A DNA stretch of 64,000 nucleotides, taken from positions 1 through 64,000 of the forward strand of contig DAHUXD010000018.1 of the NCBI GenBank assembly GCA_027307335.1. Direction: 5' to 3'. Position numbers and translations under genes: made by a program. Numbering within the stretch: position 1 is the stretch's first letter; every line of letters begins with the position of its first letter. The notes beneath the pieces are model-generated. The model was not told where the DNA came from and made no database searches. It was given only the letters and a program-made list of their open reading frames with translations. The DNA is from Acidobacteriota bacterium (GTDB lineage Bacteria; Acidobacteriota; Thermoanaerobaculia; UBA5066; Gp7-AA6). Shown here piece after piece: positions 1 to 8,455 of this stretch.

Positions 1-1
1 G

Positions 2-745
2 CAGACCGCACCCCTGCAGATCAACCATCTCGGCCAGTTTCCGGCCAACACCGTGTCGTTTAACCTCGCCCCCGGTGTGTCGCTCGGCGAGGCCATCACG
101 GCGGTCAAGCAAGCCCAGCAGCAGATCGGCTTGCCGCGCAGCATCATCACCAACTACCAGGGTGCGGCGCTTGCCTTCCAGGCTTCGCTGTCGAACGAGG
201 TTCTGCTGATCCTCGCCGCGATCATCACTGTCTACATCGTGTTGGGCGTTCTCTATGAGAGTTTTGTGCATCCGATCACGATCCTGTCGACCCTGCCATC
301 GGCCGGCGTCGGCGCCTTGCTTGCCCTGATCCTCGCCGGACAGGACCTGACGATCATCGCCATCATCGGCATCGTGCTCCTGATCGGCATCGTCAAGAAG
401 AACGCGATCATGATGATCGACTTCGCCCTCGACGCCGAGCGCAAGGAGGGCAAGGAGCCCCGCGAGGCGATCTTCCAGGCGTGCCTGCTGCGGCTGCGCC
501 CGATCCTCATGACGACGTTCGCCGCGCTCTTCGCGGGCATCCCGCTCGCCGTGGGCGGCGGCGTCGGCGCCGAGCTGCGGAAGCCGCTCGGCGTGTCGAT
601 CGTCGGCGGTCTCATCTTTTCCCAGGTCCTGACGCTCTACACGACCCCCGTGATCTACCTCTACTTCGACCGCCTCGCGCGGCGCGTGGCCGACCGACGC
701 GCGGCGCGGGCGCGCGTGCCCGCGCGGGTCGCCGAGAGCGGCTGA
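2..745 (+). CDS. RND efflux permease, C-terminal fragment (MdtB-like)
   Basis: This is the last 247 residues of an inner-membrane RND drug/proton antiporter whose 5' part lies outside the window. The frame is open from base 2, so the GTG at 53 in the ORF track is not the true start. Visible are the final porter strand ([11 protein letters not shown]), then the C-terminal transmembrane block with [20 protein letters not shown], the conserved lysine helix [13 protein letters not shown] and [18 protein letters not shown]. It stops 7 bp before a second full RND gene with very similar C-terminal motifs, as in MdtBC/MuxBC systems where two permeases form a heterotrimer. Substrate cannot be told. 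Confidence 0.93.
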   Translation, partial: QTAPLQINHLGQFPANTVSFNLAPGVSLGEAITAVKQAQQQIGLPRSIITNYQGAALAFQASLSNEVLLILAAIITVYIVLGVLYESFVHPITILSTLPSAGVGALLALILAGQDLTIIAIIGIVLLIGIVKKNAIMMIDFALDAERKEGKEPREAIFQACLLRLRPILMTTFAALFAGIPLAVGGGVGAELRKPLGVSIVGGLIFSQVLTLYTTPVIYLYFDRLARRVADRRAARARVPARVAESG

Positions 746-752
746 GGGGTCG

Positions 753-3700
753 ATGAGGCTGTCGTCGACGTTCATCGATCGTCCCATCGGGACGACCCTG
801 CTGACGATCGCCATTACGCTCGCCGGCGGCATCGCCTATTTCTTCCTGCCCGTCGCGCCGCTGCCGCAGGTCGAGTTCCCGACGATCCAGGTCTCGGCGA
901 GCCTGCCCGGAGCGAGCCCGGAGACGATGGCCTCCTCCGTCGCGACCCCTCTCGAGCGGCAGTTCGGCCGGATCGCCGGCGTCACCGAGATGACCTCGAC
1001 GAGCTCGCTCGGCAACACCCAGATCGTCCTGCAGTTCGACCTGTCCCGGAACGTCGACGCCGCGGGGCGGGACGTCCAGGCCGCGATCAACGCGGCGCGG
1101 GGCAACCTCCCGGCGGACCTGCCCTCGAACCCCTACTGGCACAAGGTCAATCCGGCCGACGCCCCGATCATGCTGCTCGGTCTCGTCTCCGACGTCGTCG
1201 ACAAGGGCCGGATCTACGACATCGCCTCGTCGATCCTCCAGCAGAAGATCGCCCAGGTCGACGGCGTCGGCCAGGTCTTCGTCGGCGGCGGCGCGCTGCC
1301 CGCGGTGCGCGTCGAGGCCAACCCCACGGCGCTGAACAACGCGGGCCTCTCCCTCGAGGACGTGCGCACCTTCCTCGCGAGCCAGAACGCCAATCGGCCG
1401 AAGGGGCAGATCGGCGCCGCCGAGCGCTCCTGGGCGGTGGGCGCGACGGACCAGCTGCTGCACGCCGAGCCGTACCGGCCGCTCGTCCTCTCCTATCGCA
1501 ACGGCGGCGCGCTCCGCCTGTCGGACGTCGCCAACGTGATCGACTCGGTCGAGGACGTGCGGACGGCCGGCGTCGCCAACGGCAAGCCGGCGGTCCTGAT
1601 CATCATCTTCCGTCAGCCGGGCGCGAACATCATCGCGACGGTCGACCGCATCAAGGCGGTCCTGCCCCAGCTCCAGGCCGAGATCCCGCCGACGATCCGG
1701 CTCGCCGGCGTGCTCGACCGATCGACGACGATCCGCGCCTCCGTCCGCGACGTCCAGATCACGATGGCCATCTCGATCGCGCTCGTCATCCTCGTCGTGT
1801 TCGCCTTCCTGCGGAGCGTGCGCGCGACCCTCATCCCGAGCGTCGCCGTTCCGGTCTCCCTCATCGGTACGTTCGGCGCGATGTACCTGCTCGGCTACTC
1901 GATCGACAATCTGTCGCTCATGGCCCTGACGATCGCGACCGGCTTCGTCGTGGACGACGCCATCGTCGTCATCGAGAACATCACGCGCCACCTCGAGATG
2001 GGCGAGGAGCCTCTCGAGGCGGCCCGGGTCGGAGCCGAGGAGATCGGCTTCACCGTCCTCTCGATCTCGATCTCGCTCGTCGCCGTCTTCATCCCGATCC
2101 TCCTGATGGGAGGGATCGTCGGCCGCCTCTTCCGCGAGTTCGCGATGACGCTGTCGATCGCCATCATCGTGTCGATGGTGATCTCCCTGACGACGACGCC
2201 GATGATGTGCGCGACCCTGCTCCGGAAACCCGGCGAGGAGAAGCACGGCCGGCTCTTCCACTGGAGCGAACGGGCGTTCGACGCGATTCAGTCGTTCTAC
2301 CGGCGAACCCTCTCGACCGTGATGCGGCACCAGCCGCTGACGCTCGCGGTGACCCTCGCGACGATGGCGGCGACCGTCTACCTGTATGTCCAGATCCCGA
2401 AGGGCTTCTTCCCGCAGCAGGACACCGGGCGGCTGACCGGCCAGATCCTCGCCGACCAGAACACGTCGTTCCAGGCGATGAACGAGCGCCTCCAGCGGTT
2501 CGTGGCCATCATGGTGAAGGATCCCGCGGTCGCCTACGTGAACGCCTACGCGGGGGGCGGCAGCGTCACGAACCAGGCCCGCATGTTCGTCGACTTGAAG
2601 CCGCTGAGCGAGCGCAAACTGTCGGCCGACCAGATCATCGCGCGGCTGCGACCCCAGCTCGCCAAGGTCCCCGGTGCGACCCTCTACCTGCAGTCGGTCC
2701 AGGACCTTCGAATCGGCGGCCGCCCCACCGCCTCGCAGTACCAGTACACGCTGCGAGGCGAGGACGTGCGCGAGCTCCAGGATTGGGCGCCGAGGGTGCT
2801 CGAGCGGATGCGGAGGATCCAGGGCCTCGTGGACGTCAACAGCGACCTCCAGATCAAGGGGCTCGAGGCCTCGCTGACGATCGACCGGGCCACCGCCGCG
2901 CGCCTCGGCGTCACGCCGGCGGCGATCGATCAGACGCTCTACGACGCCTTCGGCCAGCGGCAGGTGTCGACGATGTACACCGCGCTCAACCAGTACCACG
3001 TCGTCCTCGAGATGGACCCGCAGTTCCTGCAGGGACCCCAGGGCCTCGACGTCCTGCGCGTCCGCTCGAACGACGGCAGCCTCGTTCCGCTCTCGGCCTT
3101 CGCCCGATACTCCCCCTCGACGGCGCCGCTCCAGGTCAACCACCAGGGACAGTTCCCCGCGGTCACGATCTCGTTCAACCTGACCGCCGGCACGTCGCTC
3201 GGCGACGCGGTCGACAGGATCCAGACCGCCGAAAGCGAGCTGGGCCTCCCCGCGTCGATCCGCGGCAGCTTCCAGGGCACCGCGCAGGCGTTCAAGGACT
3301 CGCTGGCGAACCAGCCATTCCTGATTCTCGCGGCGCTCTTCGCCGTCTACATCGTGCTCGGCATCCTCTACGAGAGCCTCATCCACCCGATCACGATCCT
3401 CTCGACGCTGCCGTCGGCCGGAGTCGGCGCGCTGCTCGCGCTGATGCTCCTGAAGACGGAGCTGTCGGTGATCGCGCTGATCGGCATCATCCTTCTCATC
3501 GGCATCGTCAAGAAGAACGCGATCCTGATGATCGACTTCGCCATTCTGGCCGAGCGCTACGAGGGCAGGGGACCCGAGGACGCCATCTTCGAGGCCTGCG
3601 TGCTCCGGTTCCGGCCGATCACGATGACCACGATGGCGGCGCTCCTCGGCGGCCTGCCGCTCGCGATCGGCTTCGGCACGGGAGGCGAGCTGCGCCGGCC

Positions 3701-3857
3701 ACTGGGCATCGCGATCGTCGGCGGCCTCATCTTCTCGCAGGTCCTGACGCTGTACACGACTCCGGTGGTCTACCTGTATCTCGACCGCCTGCGGCTGCGC
3801 TGGGAGCGCCTGCGCCGCCGCCGCGGCCGCCCCGTCCTCGTGCGCTCCGAGTCGTAA
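753..3857 (+). CDS. RND efflux permease (AcrB/MdtC-like)
   Basis: A complete 1034-residue RND permease, the usual length for the family. It starts with a cytoplasmic stub and TM1, has the SLPGASPETMASSVATPLE porter motif near residue 50, the proton-relay Asp pair in FVVDDAIVVIENI near residue 400, and the C-terminal [18 protein letters not shown] and IVKKNAILMIDFA helices. It follows the partial RND gene after 7 bp, so the two are almost certainly cotranscribed with an adaptor upstream of the window. No outer-membrane factor follows. Expected to export hydrophobic compounds from membrane or periplasm using proton influx; the heteromeric pairing is inference. Confidence 0.95.
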   Translation: MRLSSTFIDRPIGTTLLTIAITLAGGIAYFFLPVAPLPQVEFPTIQVSASLPGASPETMASSVATPLERQFGRIAGVTEMTSTSSLGNTQIVLQFDLSRNVDAAGRDVQAAINAARGNLPADLPSNPYWHKVNPADAPIMLLGLVSDVVDKGRIYDIASSILQQKIAQVDGVGQVFVGGGALPAVRVEANPTALNNAGLSLEDVRTFLASQNANRPKGQIGAAERSWAVGATDQLLHAEPYRPLVLSYRNGGALRLSDVANVIDSVEDVRTAGVANGKPAVLIIIFRQPGANIIATVDRIKAVLPQLQAEIPPTIRLAGVLDRSTTIRASVRDVQITMAISIALVILVVFAFLRSVRATLIPSVAVPVSLIGTFGAMYLLGYSIDNLSLMALTIATGFVVDDAIVVIENITRHLEMGEEPLEAARVGAEEIGFTVLSISISLVAVFIPILLMGGIVGRLFREFAMTLSIAIIVSMVISLTTTPMMCATLLRKPGEEKHGRLFHWSERAFDAIQSFYRRTLSTVMRHQPLTLAVTLATMAATVYLYVQIPKGFFPQQDTGRLTGQILADQNTSFQAMNERLQRFVAIMVKDPAVAYVNAYAGGGSVTNQARMFVDLKPLSERKLSADQIIARLRPQLAKVPGATLYLQSVQDLRIGGRPTASQYQYTLRGEDVRELQDWAPRVLERMRRIQGLVDVNSDLQIKGLEASLTIDRATAARLGVTPAAIDQTLYDAFGQRQVSTMYTALNQYHVVLEMDPQFLQGPQGLDVLRVRSNDGSLVPLSAFARYSPSTAPLQVNHQGQFPAVTISFNLTAGTSLGDAVDRIQTAESELGLPASIRGSFQGTAQAFKDSLANQPFLILAALFAVYIVLGILYESLIHPITILSTLPSAGVGALLALMLLKTELSVIALIGIILLIGIVKKNAILMIDFAILAERYEGRGPEDAIFEACVLRFRPITMTTMAALLGGLPLAIGFGTGGELRRPLGIAIVGGLIFSQVLTLYTTPVVYLYLDRLRLRWERLRRRRGRPVLVRSES

Positions 3858-4153
3858 TCGAAGCCCCCGCCGAACGCGTTCCCCTGTCAGAGGGAAGGAC
3901 TTAGTACCCCGTACTGCACTGAATTCAACAAAAAGACCGATAGCGACGGAAAGAGGCCTTCTTAGCCTGTATGCTCGAACGGTGTTGCGGAATTGAACAA
4001 CGCCGGCCGATGCGCCCCGCGCTCGGATCCGGCAGCCCGATTCCGCGAGTGTTCGATGTGGCCCACAACCGCCTCGGTGACAACTTCTCTTTCCCGGAGA
4101 ACCCGATGCTCCGCGCAGGGGGGATCGCCGCGCCGACTTTCCTGGAGTACCCC
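3858..4153. other. 296-bp intergenic region, no gene seen
   Basis: The stretch between the RND operon and the Fis-type regulator has no convincing ORF. It is locally AT-richer than its surroundings around 3920-3965. A small dyad AGTAC-CCC-GTACT sits at 3903-3915, and TTCCC/GGGAA can pair around 3881-3898, which could end RND transcription, but no T-run follows. The ORF-track start at 3971 extends into this region only because no stop intervenes; the preferred start is 4154. Confidence 0.4.
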
Positions 4154-4864
4154 ATGACCCGTGTTCTCATCGTGAACGACGACGCCACCGCTCGTCGTGA
4201 TCTGGCCGCGTTTCTCGCGTCCCCCCGGTTCGAAGTCGTCGAGTCCTCGAGCGCCTCCGAGGCGACGCACGAGCTCGCGTCCCGCGAGTTCGATGTCGTT
4301 CTCTCCGCCTCCCCGTTGACGGAGGGCGATGCGGTCGCGACGTTCACGGCGGCGCGCTCTGGAAACCCGGCGCTGTCCGTCCTCTTGATCGCCGGCACGC
4401 TGGACTCGCCTTTTGGCGCGAAGGCCCCGCCCCCCGGCTTCGAGCTCCTCACGAAGCCGCTGCATCCCGAGCCGGTGCGCACCGCCGTCGACCGGGCCGC
4501 CGAGCGCGGCCGGCTCCAGCGTGAGAACGCGTCGCTGAAGGACGAGCTGCGCGAGCTCCGCGGCGCGCTCGGCGAGCCGAATCCCGCGGGCGGCCACGGA
4601 AACGGGAGCGGAGATGGCTCGACGGCATCGACGGAGAACCGAAACGGGAACGGCCACGCCCTCCGCGACTGGATCGCGTCGCTTCCGGAGTCGTTCGACC
4701 TCCGGAGCCTCGAGGCTGAAGTCGAGCGGGAGCTCGTCAAGCGCGCTCTCGCATCCTCGGCGGGGGTCGCGGCGCAGGCCGCCCGCAAGCTCGGCCTGTC
4801 GCGCAGCGATCTGGCTTACAAGATCCGGCGCCTCGGCATCGTCCGCGAGCGTCTCGGATCCTGA
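4154..4864 (+). CDS. Degenerate receiver + Fis-type HTH regulator
   Basis: A 236-residue protein with an N-terminal receiver-like fold (VLIVNDDATARRDL, conserved lysine in LLTKPLHPEP) and a C-terminal Fis-type helix-turn-helix (AARKLGLSRSDLAYKIRRLGI). The acidic pocket NDD and the lysine remain, but the strand-3 phospho-acceptor Asp is missing: the site reads DVVLSASPLTEG. There is no AAA+ sigma-54 domain between the two ends, only an acidic/Gly-Asn linker after a short coiled segment. The start at 4154 is chosen over 3971 because a GGAG lies 8 bp upstream and the receiver fold begins there. Probably a phosphorylation-independent DNA-binding protein; target unknown. Confidence 0.8.
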   Translation: MTRVLIVNDDATARRDLAAFLASPRFEVVESSSASEATHELASREFDVVLSASPLTEGDAVATFTAARSGNPALSVLLIAGTLDSPFGAKAPPPGFELLTKPLHPEPVRTAVDRAAERGRLQRENASLKDELRELRGALGEPNPAGGHGNGSGDGSTASTENRNGNGHALRDWIASLPESFDLRSLEAEVERELVKRALASSAGVAAQAARKLGLSRSDLAYKIRRLGIVRERLGS

Positions 4865-4926
4865 GCGGGCCTACGCGGCCCGACCGGAGAGAGAGGGAAC
4901 GTCGCCCGCCGGACCCTCTCCCCTTG

Positions 4927-4952
4927 GATGCAACCGCGTCAAATCGCGGCGG
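4927..4952 (+). repeat. 26-nt upstream motif, copy A
   Basis: GATGCAACCGCGTCAAATCG... matches a second copy at 5174-5199 at 23 of 26 positions. It contains the small dyad CCGCG-N6-CGCGG. It ends 56 bp before the start codon of the 49-residue gene at 5009, nearly the same distance as copy B from its gene. Confidence 0.7.
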
Positions 4953-5008
4953 TGCGCCTCGCCGGTGGCGGAATTCCGTCCGCTTCCCGAGGTGTTTTCG
5001 ATGGAGGA

Positions 5009-5158
5009 ATGATTCGGAAGCTCAAGAGCGGCGGCTACCGGCTGTACTCCCGGAAGAAGGACCCGAAGACGGGCAAGCGCAAGAATCTCGGCACCTTCCA
5101 GAGCCGCGCGGCCGCGGAACGACACGAGCGCGCCGTCCAGTACTTCAAGCGGCACTGA
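5009..5158 (+). CDS. Small conserved basic protein (49 aa)
   Basis: MIRKLKSGGYRLYSRKKDPK opens a very basic 49-residue protein ending AAAERHERAVQYFKRH. I recall near-identical small proteins in many Proteobacteria and Acidobacteria (established only as a recurrent hypothetical), so this is likely real. The ORF track gives 4928 as start, but the conserved part begins at the ATG at 5009, with GGAGGA directly before it. The sequence looks like a beta-hairpin followed by an amphipathic helix; the Lys/Arg content suggests nucleic-acid or ribosome contact, which is inference. A duplicated motif lies upstream. Confidence 0.75.
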   Translation: MIRKLKSGGYRLYSRKKDPKTGKRKNLGTFQSRAAAERHERAVQYFKRH

Positions 5159-5173
5159 CACTTCCGCGCGGCT

Positions 5174-5199
5174 GATGCATCCGCGTCTATTCGCGGCGG
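5174..5199 (+). repeat. 26-nt upstream motif, copy B
   Basis: GATGCATCCGCGTCTATTCG... differs from copy A (4927-4952) at three positions, all A/T changes, two of them in the loop of the CCGCG-N6-CGCGG dyad. It ends 58 bp before the ATG at 5258. Conserved arms with a variable loop suggest a hairpin or protein-binding dyad. Confidence 0.7.
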
Positions 5200-5257
5200 G
5201 AACGCCGAAACAAAATCCGGGGTGTCTCGTCCCTATGGATGAGGGAGGAGGTCCGTC

Positions 5258-5518
5258 ATGACCGACAAGAAGCAACCCGGAACGACCGGCACCCCGGCCG
5301 AATCGTCGTCCGAGGCGCCGCGCCGGCGCCGCCACCACGGGTACCGCGGCTATCCGGTCCGCGGTGAGGCCGGTGTCCACTTCGGGAGGGGATTCTCCGG
5401 CGTCGAGCCCCTGGGAGCGGGGACCTCCGTGCTTCCCAAAGCGGGCATGCTGACCGAGTCCTCCCGACGGGGCGTCGAAGAGCTGACCCCGCAGCCGAAG
5501 AAATCTAGACCTTCTTGA
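5258..5518 (+). CDS. Small Arg-rich hypothetical protein
   Basis: An 86-residue protein preceded by a strong GGGAGGAGG ribosome binding site. It begins MTDKKQPGTTGTPAESSSEA, has an Arg/His cluster (RRRRHHGYRGY) and a low-complexity tail. No signal peptide or membrane segment is visible and I recognise no family. The 3' end overlaps the convergent DtxR gene by 14 bp. The good ribosome binding site and the shared upstream motif with the preceding small gene argue for a real gene; function unknown. Confidence 0.6.
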   Translation: MTDKKQPGTTGTPAESSSEAPRRRRHHGYRGYPVRGEAGVHFGRGFSGVEPLGAGTSVLPKAGMLTESSRRGVEELTPQPKKSRPS

Positions 5519-6173
5519 CGTAGATCTCGCCGGCGATCGCGGGATCGACGGCGAGCGTCGTCGCGCCGAGCGCGAGCACGAAGGCCGGCATCTTCTGCTG
5601 CACGCGAATCCGCGCGCCCGGCACGATGCCCATGTTCGTCAGCCGCGACAGCCGCTCGCGCTCGCGCGGCACGATGTAGACGATGCGGCTCTCGGTCCCG
5701 GCCGGCAGACGGTCGAGGGGCTGGACGAGCGGCTCGATCGTCTGCGACAGCTCGCGGCAGCACGGCCCGGCCGGGATCGGCTTGCCGTGCGGACACGCCT
5801 TCGGATGCCCGAGGAACGAGCAGATCGCGTCGGCGAGCCCCGCGCCCAGCACGTGCTCCATCACGCACGCCGTCCGATCCACGGCACTCTCGTCGCGGAC
5901 CTCGAGCACGGTCGTGAAGAGGACCTCCGCGAGGCGGTGGCGCCGCACCTGCCGGCGCGCGAGCTCGCGTCCCTCGTTCGTCAGCGTCACGCGCCCGGCC
6001 GCCACACGGGCGAGGCCGCGCCGCTCCATCTCGGAGAGCGCCGCGTCCAGCACGCCGACCTCGCTCGAGGCCCGGAGCTCCTCGACGCGGTCGAGCCCCT
6101 GCTCGCCGAGGATCCAGATCTCCTCGGCGACTTCCTCGATGTCCTGATCGGCGAGATCGGGGTGGAGCATCAT
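5505..6173 (-). CDS. DtxR-family metal-dependent repressor with FeoA-like domain
   Basis: A 222-residue iron/manganese-dependent transcription regulator. The N-terminal winged helix covers about residues 1-65, the dimerisation and metal domain follows with the site-type motif ACVMEHVL and then CPHGKPIP, and a C-terminal SH3-like FeoA domain is seen (VYIVPRERERLSRLTNMGIV...). The ATG at 6173 is chosen because it overlaps the stop of the upstream Cys-rich gene (ATGA) and a GGAGGAAG precedes it. As the last gene of the feoB operon it probably senses intracellular Fe2+ and represses uptake. No separate feoA is present, so the fused domain may also serve FeoB; that is inference. Confidence 0.9.
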   Translation of the reverse strand: MMLHPDLADQDIEEVAEEIWILGEQGLDRVEELRASSEVGVLDAALSEMERRGLARVAAGRVTLTNEGRELARRQVRRHRLAEVLFTTVLEVRDESAVDRTACVMEHVLGAGLADAICSFLGHPKACPHGKPIPAGPCCRELSQTIEPLVQPLDRLPAGTESRIVYIVPRERERLSRLTNMGIVPGARIRVQQKMPAFVLALGATTLAVDPAIAGEIYVKKV

Positions 6174-6409
6174 GACTTCCTCCGGAAGCGGCCGAAGAGG
6201 CCGCGGAACGTTTCGACGAGCCTCGAGGAGCGCGGGAACTGGAACCCGCAGTTCGGACACCGCACGAGCGCGCAGCCCGTCTGCATCGGGCAGGTCCCGC
6301 ACACGAGGCCGGCGTGCGTGAAGCGGTTGCCGCAGAGCCCGCAGGTGAAGACGCTCCCCGAATCCGGGTGCGCCGGCAGGGGAACGAAGGGCGCTTCCTC
6401 CGGCCTCAT
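6170..6409 (-). CDS. Cys-rich zinc-ribbon-like protein of the feo operon
   Basis: A 79-residue protein hidden in the tail of a long shadow ORF (6170-7732). It carries CGLC, CGTCPMQTGC and CPNC, seven cysteines in all, then a basic helix ending FRGLFGRFRRKS. Its start overlaps the feoB stop and its stop overlaps the DtxR start, both by ATGA, so the three are translationally coupled. The position is that of FeoC-like accessory proteins, but the cysteine pattern suggests a zinc ribbon or an iron/redox-sensing site rather than the FeoC winged helix. Role in FeoB function or regulation is inferred from context only. Confidence 0.8.
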   Translation of the reverse strand: MRPEEAPFVPLPAHPDSGSVFTCGLCGNRFTHAGLVCGTCPMQTGCALVRCPNCGFQFPRSSRLVETFRGLFGRFRRKS

Positions 6410-8367
6410 TGGAGCGGCAGCGGCACCGCGCGGAGGAAGAGGTTCAGGGCCGCCCCCACCGCGACCGCGAAGGGAAACACGAACGCGGCGATCGCGCCGG
6501 CGGTCTTCCAGCCGCGCTCCTTGACGATCATGAAGAAGTTCGCGATGCACGGAATGAAGAGCGTGATCGTGACCATCGCGACGAGCGACTGCACCGCGTC
6601 GAGGCGCCCGTGCCGCGCCATGTCGAAGAGTCCGGCCGCGCCGAAGTCGCGCCGCAGGAACCCGATGACGAACGCCGTCGAGGCTTCTGCCGGAAGCCCC
6701 AGCACGCCGGAGACGATCGGCCGCGCGGCGTTCTCGACGACGCCGAGGAGGCGGAGCCGGTCGGCCGTGAACAGGATCACGGTGCCGAGGACGAAGAGCG
6801 GCACCGCCTCGCGCAGGTACCACTCGATGCGCGCGAGGGTCTTCACGGCGAGGTTCCCGGGCCGCGGCAGCCGGAGCGGCGGGAGCTCGAGGACGAAGTC
6901 GCCCGTGCGGCCCGGAAGGATCTTCGCGGCGAGCTTCCCGACCGTGAAGAGCACCGCCAGAACGACGAAGGCCCAGATCGCGAGCGCGAGCGCCGACAGG
7001 CCGCCCATCATCGCGAGAACGACCGTCAGCTGAGCCGAGCACGGCACGCCGAGCGCGAGCAGGAGGATGACGATCAGGCGCTCCTTCGGCGTCTCGAGGA
7101 TGCGCGTGGTGAGCGTCGCCATGGTGTCGCAGCCGAGCCCGAGGACCATCGGCAGCACCGCCTTGCCGTTGAGGCCCATCGACTTGAAAAGGCGGTTGAC
7201 CATGACCGCGAGGCGCGGCAGGTAGCCGGAGTCCTCGAGCACGCCGAAGGCGATGAAGAAGGTGCCGACGATCGGGAAGACGAGCGCGAGCGAGTACGCG
7301 AGCGCCATCGTGACGAGGCCGTACGGGCCGACGAAGAAGTCGCGGACGATCGGCCAGGGAATCGCCGCGTCGGCGAAACGCGTCGCCGCCGGGCTGATCA
7401 CCTTCCCGAAGAGCCCGTTCTCCAGCAGGTCGACGAGCGTCTTCGCCCCGAACACGCCGACGAAGAGATAGGAGAGGTAGAGCGCCGCGAGCAGGATTGG
7501 CACGCCCCAGACCGGGTGCGTGGTCGCCCGGTCGAGGAGGCGGACGGCGGCGTGCGTGGAGGCGGACGGCGGCGGACGCCGCGACACGACCTCGCGCGCG
7601 ATCTGGCCCGCGGCGCGCAGGCGACTCTCCTGGATCACGTAGGCGAGGTCGTCGCGGTAGATGCGGGCGAGCCGCGTCCGGATCCGTTCGATCTGCGAGA
7701 GCGCCTCGTCGGACAGGCGGGAGCGCAGCCACGGCGTCAGCGTCTGATCCCCCGCGAGCGCCGCCAGCGCGAGGGAGCGTCGCGCGTACGCGCCCGAGGG
7801 CATGAGCGGCTCGGCGGCGGCGATCGCGCGCTCGATCACGTCGGGGTACGTCACGGCGAGCGCGCCCGGCCGCGCGCGCTCGAGGGCGCCGGCGAGCTGA
7901 GGAACTCCCTCGCGCCGCACCGCGACCGTCTCGACGACGTCGACGCCGAGGCGCGCCGCGAGCGCCGCCGCGTCCACCGAGATGCCGCGGGACCGCGCCT
8001 CGTCGGACATGTTGAGGCAGAGCACGAACGGCAGGCCGGTCTCCGACACCTCTAGCGCCAGCGCGAGGGCCCGCTCGAGGTTCTTGGCGTCGCCGACGAG
8101 GATGACGGCGGAGCCGTCGGCCGAGAGCAGCATGTCGCGAGTCACCCGCTCGTCCTCGGAGTACGGGATCAGCGAGGCGGAGCCGGGCGTGTCGCGGACG
8201 ACGAGCTTCCGTCCGCCGACGACGGCCGAGCCCTCGGAGACCTCGACGGTCGTTCCGGGATAGTTCGAGACCGTCACGTAGGCGCCGGTCAGCGCGCCGA
8301 AGAGCGCGCTCTTCCCGACGTTCGGGTTCCCGACGAGGATCACCCCGGGGAGACTGTCCGCGGCCAT
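6406..8367 (-). CDS. feoB: Ferrous iron transport protein B
   Basis: A 653-residue FeoB. The N-terminal G domain has G1 GNPNVGKS near residue 13, switch NYPGTTVEVSEG, G3 DTPG and G4 NMSD; a helical insertion follows, then the membrane domain with two gate repeats (GVPCSAQL and FIPCIANFF, both with the conserved Cys). It imports Fe2+ across the inner membrane, controlled by GTP. The start at 8367 is preferred to the ORF-track start at 8418 because the G domain begins directly after MAADSLPG and GAGGG lies just upstream. First gene of the coupled feoB - Cys-rich - dtxR operon. Confidence 0.95.
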   Translation of the reverse strand: MAADSLPGVILVGNPNVGKSALFGALTGAYVTVSNYPGTTVEVSEGSAVVGGRKLVVRDTPGSASLIPYSEDERVTRDMLLSADGSAVILVGDAKNLERALALALEVSETGLPFVLCLNMSDEARSRGISVDAAALAARLGVDVVETVAVRREGVPQLAGALERARPGALAVTYPDVIERAIAAAEPLMPSGAYARRSLALAALAGDQTLTPWLRSRLSDEALSQIERIRTRLARIYRDDLAYVIQESRLRAAGQIAREVVSRRPPPSASTHAAVRLLDRATTHPVWGVPILLAALYLSYLFVGVFGAKTLVDLLENGLFGKVISPAATRFADAAIPWPIVRDFFVGPYGLVTMALAYSLALVFPIVGTFFIAFGVLEDSGYLPRLAVMVNRLFKSMGLNGKAVLPMVLGLGCDTMATLTTRILETPKERLIVILLLALGVPCSAQLTVVLAMMGGLSALALAIWAFVVLAVLFTVGKLAAKILPGRTGDFVLELPPLRLPRPGNLAVKTLARIEWYLREAVPLFVLGTVILFTADRLRLLGVVENAARPIVSGVLGLPAEASTAFVIGFLRRDFGAAGLFDMARHGRLDAVQSLVAMVTITLFIPCIANFFMIVKERGWKTAGAIAAFVFPFAVAVGAALNLFLRAVPLPLQ

Positions 8368-8455
8368 TGCCCTCGATGATACTTGGGCGGCGAGCTCCCC
8401 TCGACGCGCTCGCGGCACGCGCCGGAGCGGTCCGCAGCCCTGGCGCGGCCTGGCT

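Noticed and set aside
612-3386. 924-residue minus-strand ORF
   Set aside because: Exact shadow of the RND gene; Arg/Asp/His-rich low-complexity translation with no family signal, a normal effect of high GC at third codon positions.
4866-4882. CGGGCC-TACGC-GGCCCG hairpin as terminator of the Fis-type gene
   Set aside because: Stem of only 6 bp with no T-run; cannot be called a terminator from sequence.
6410-7732. Upstream part of the 6170-7732 minus ORF
   Set aside because: Off-frame shadow of feoB; only the last 79 codons (6170-6409) are a real gene.
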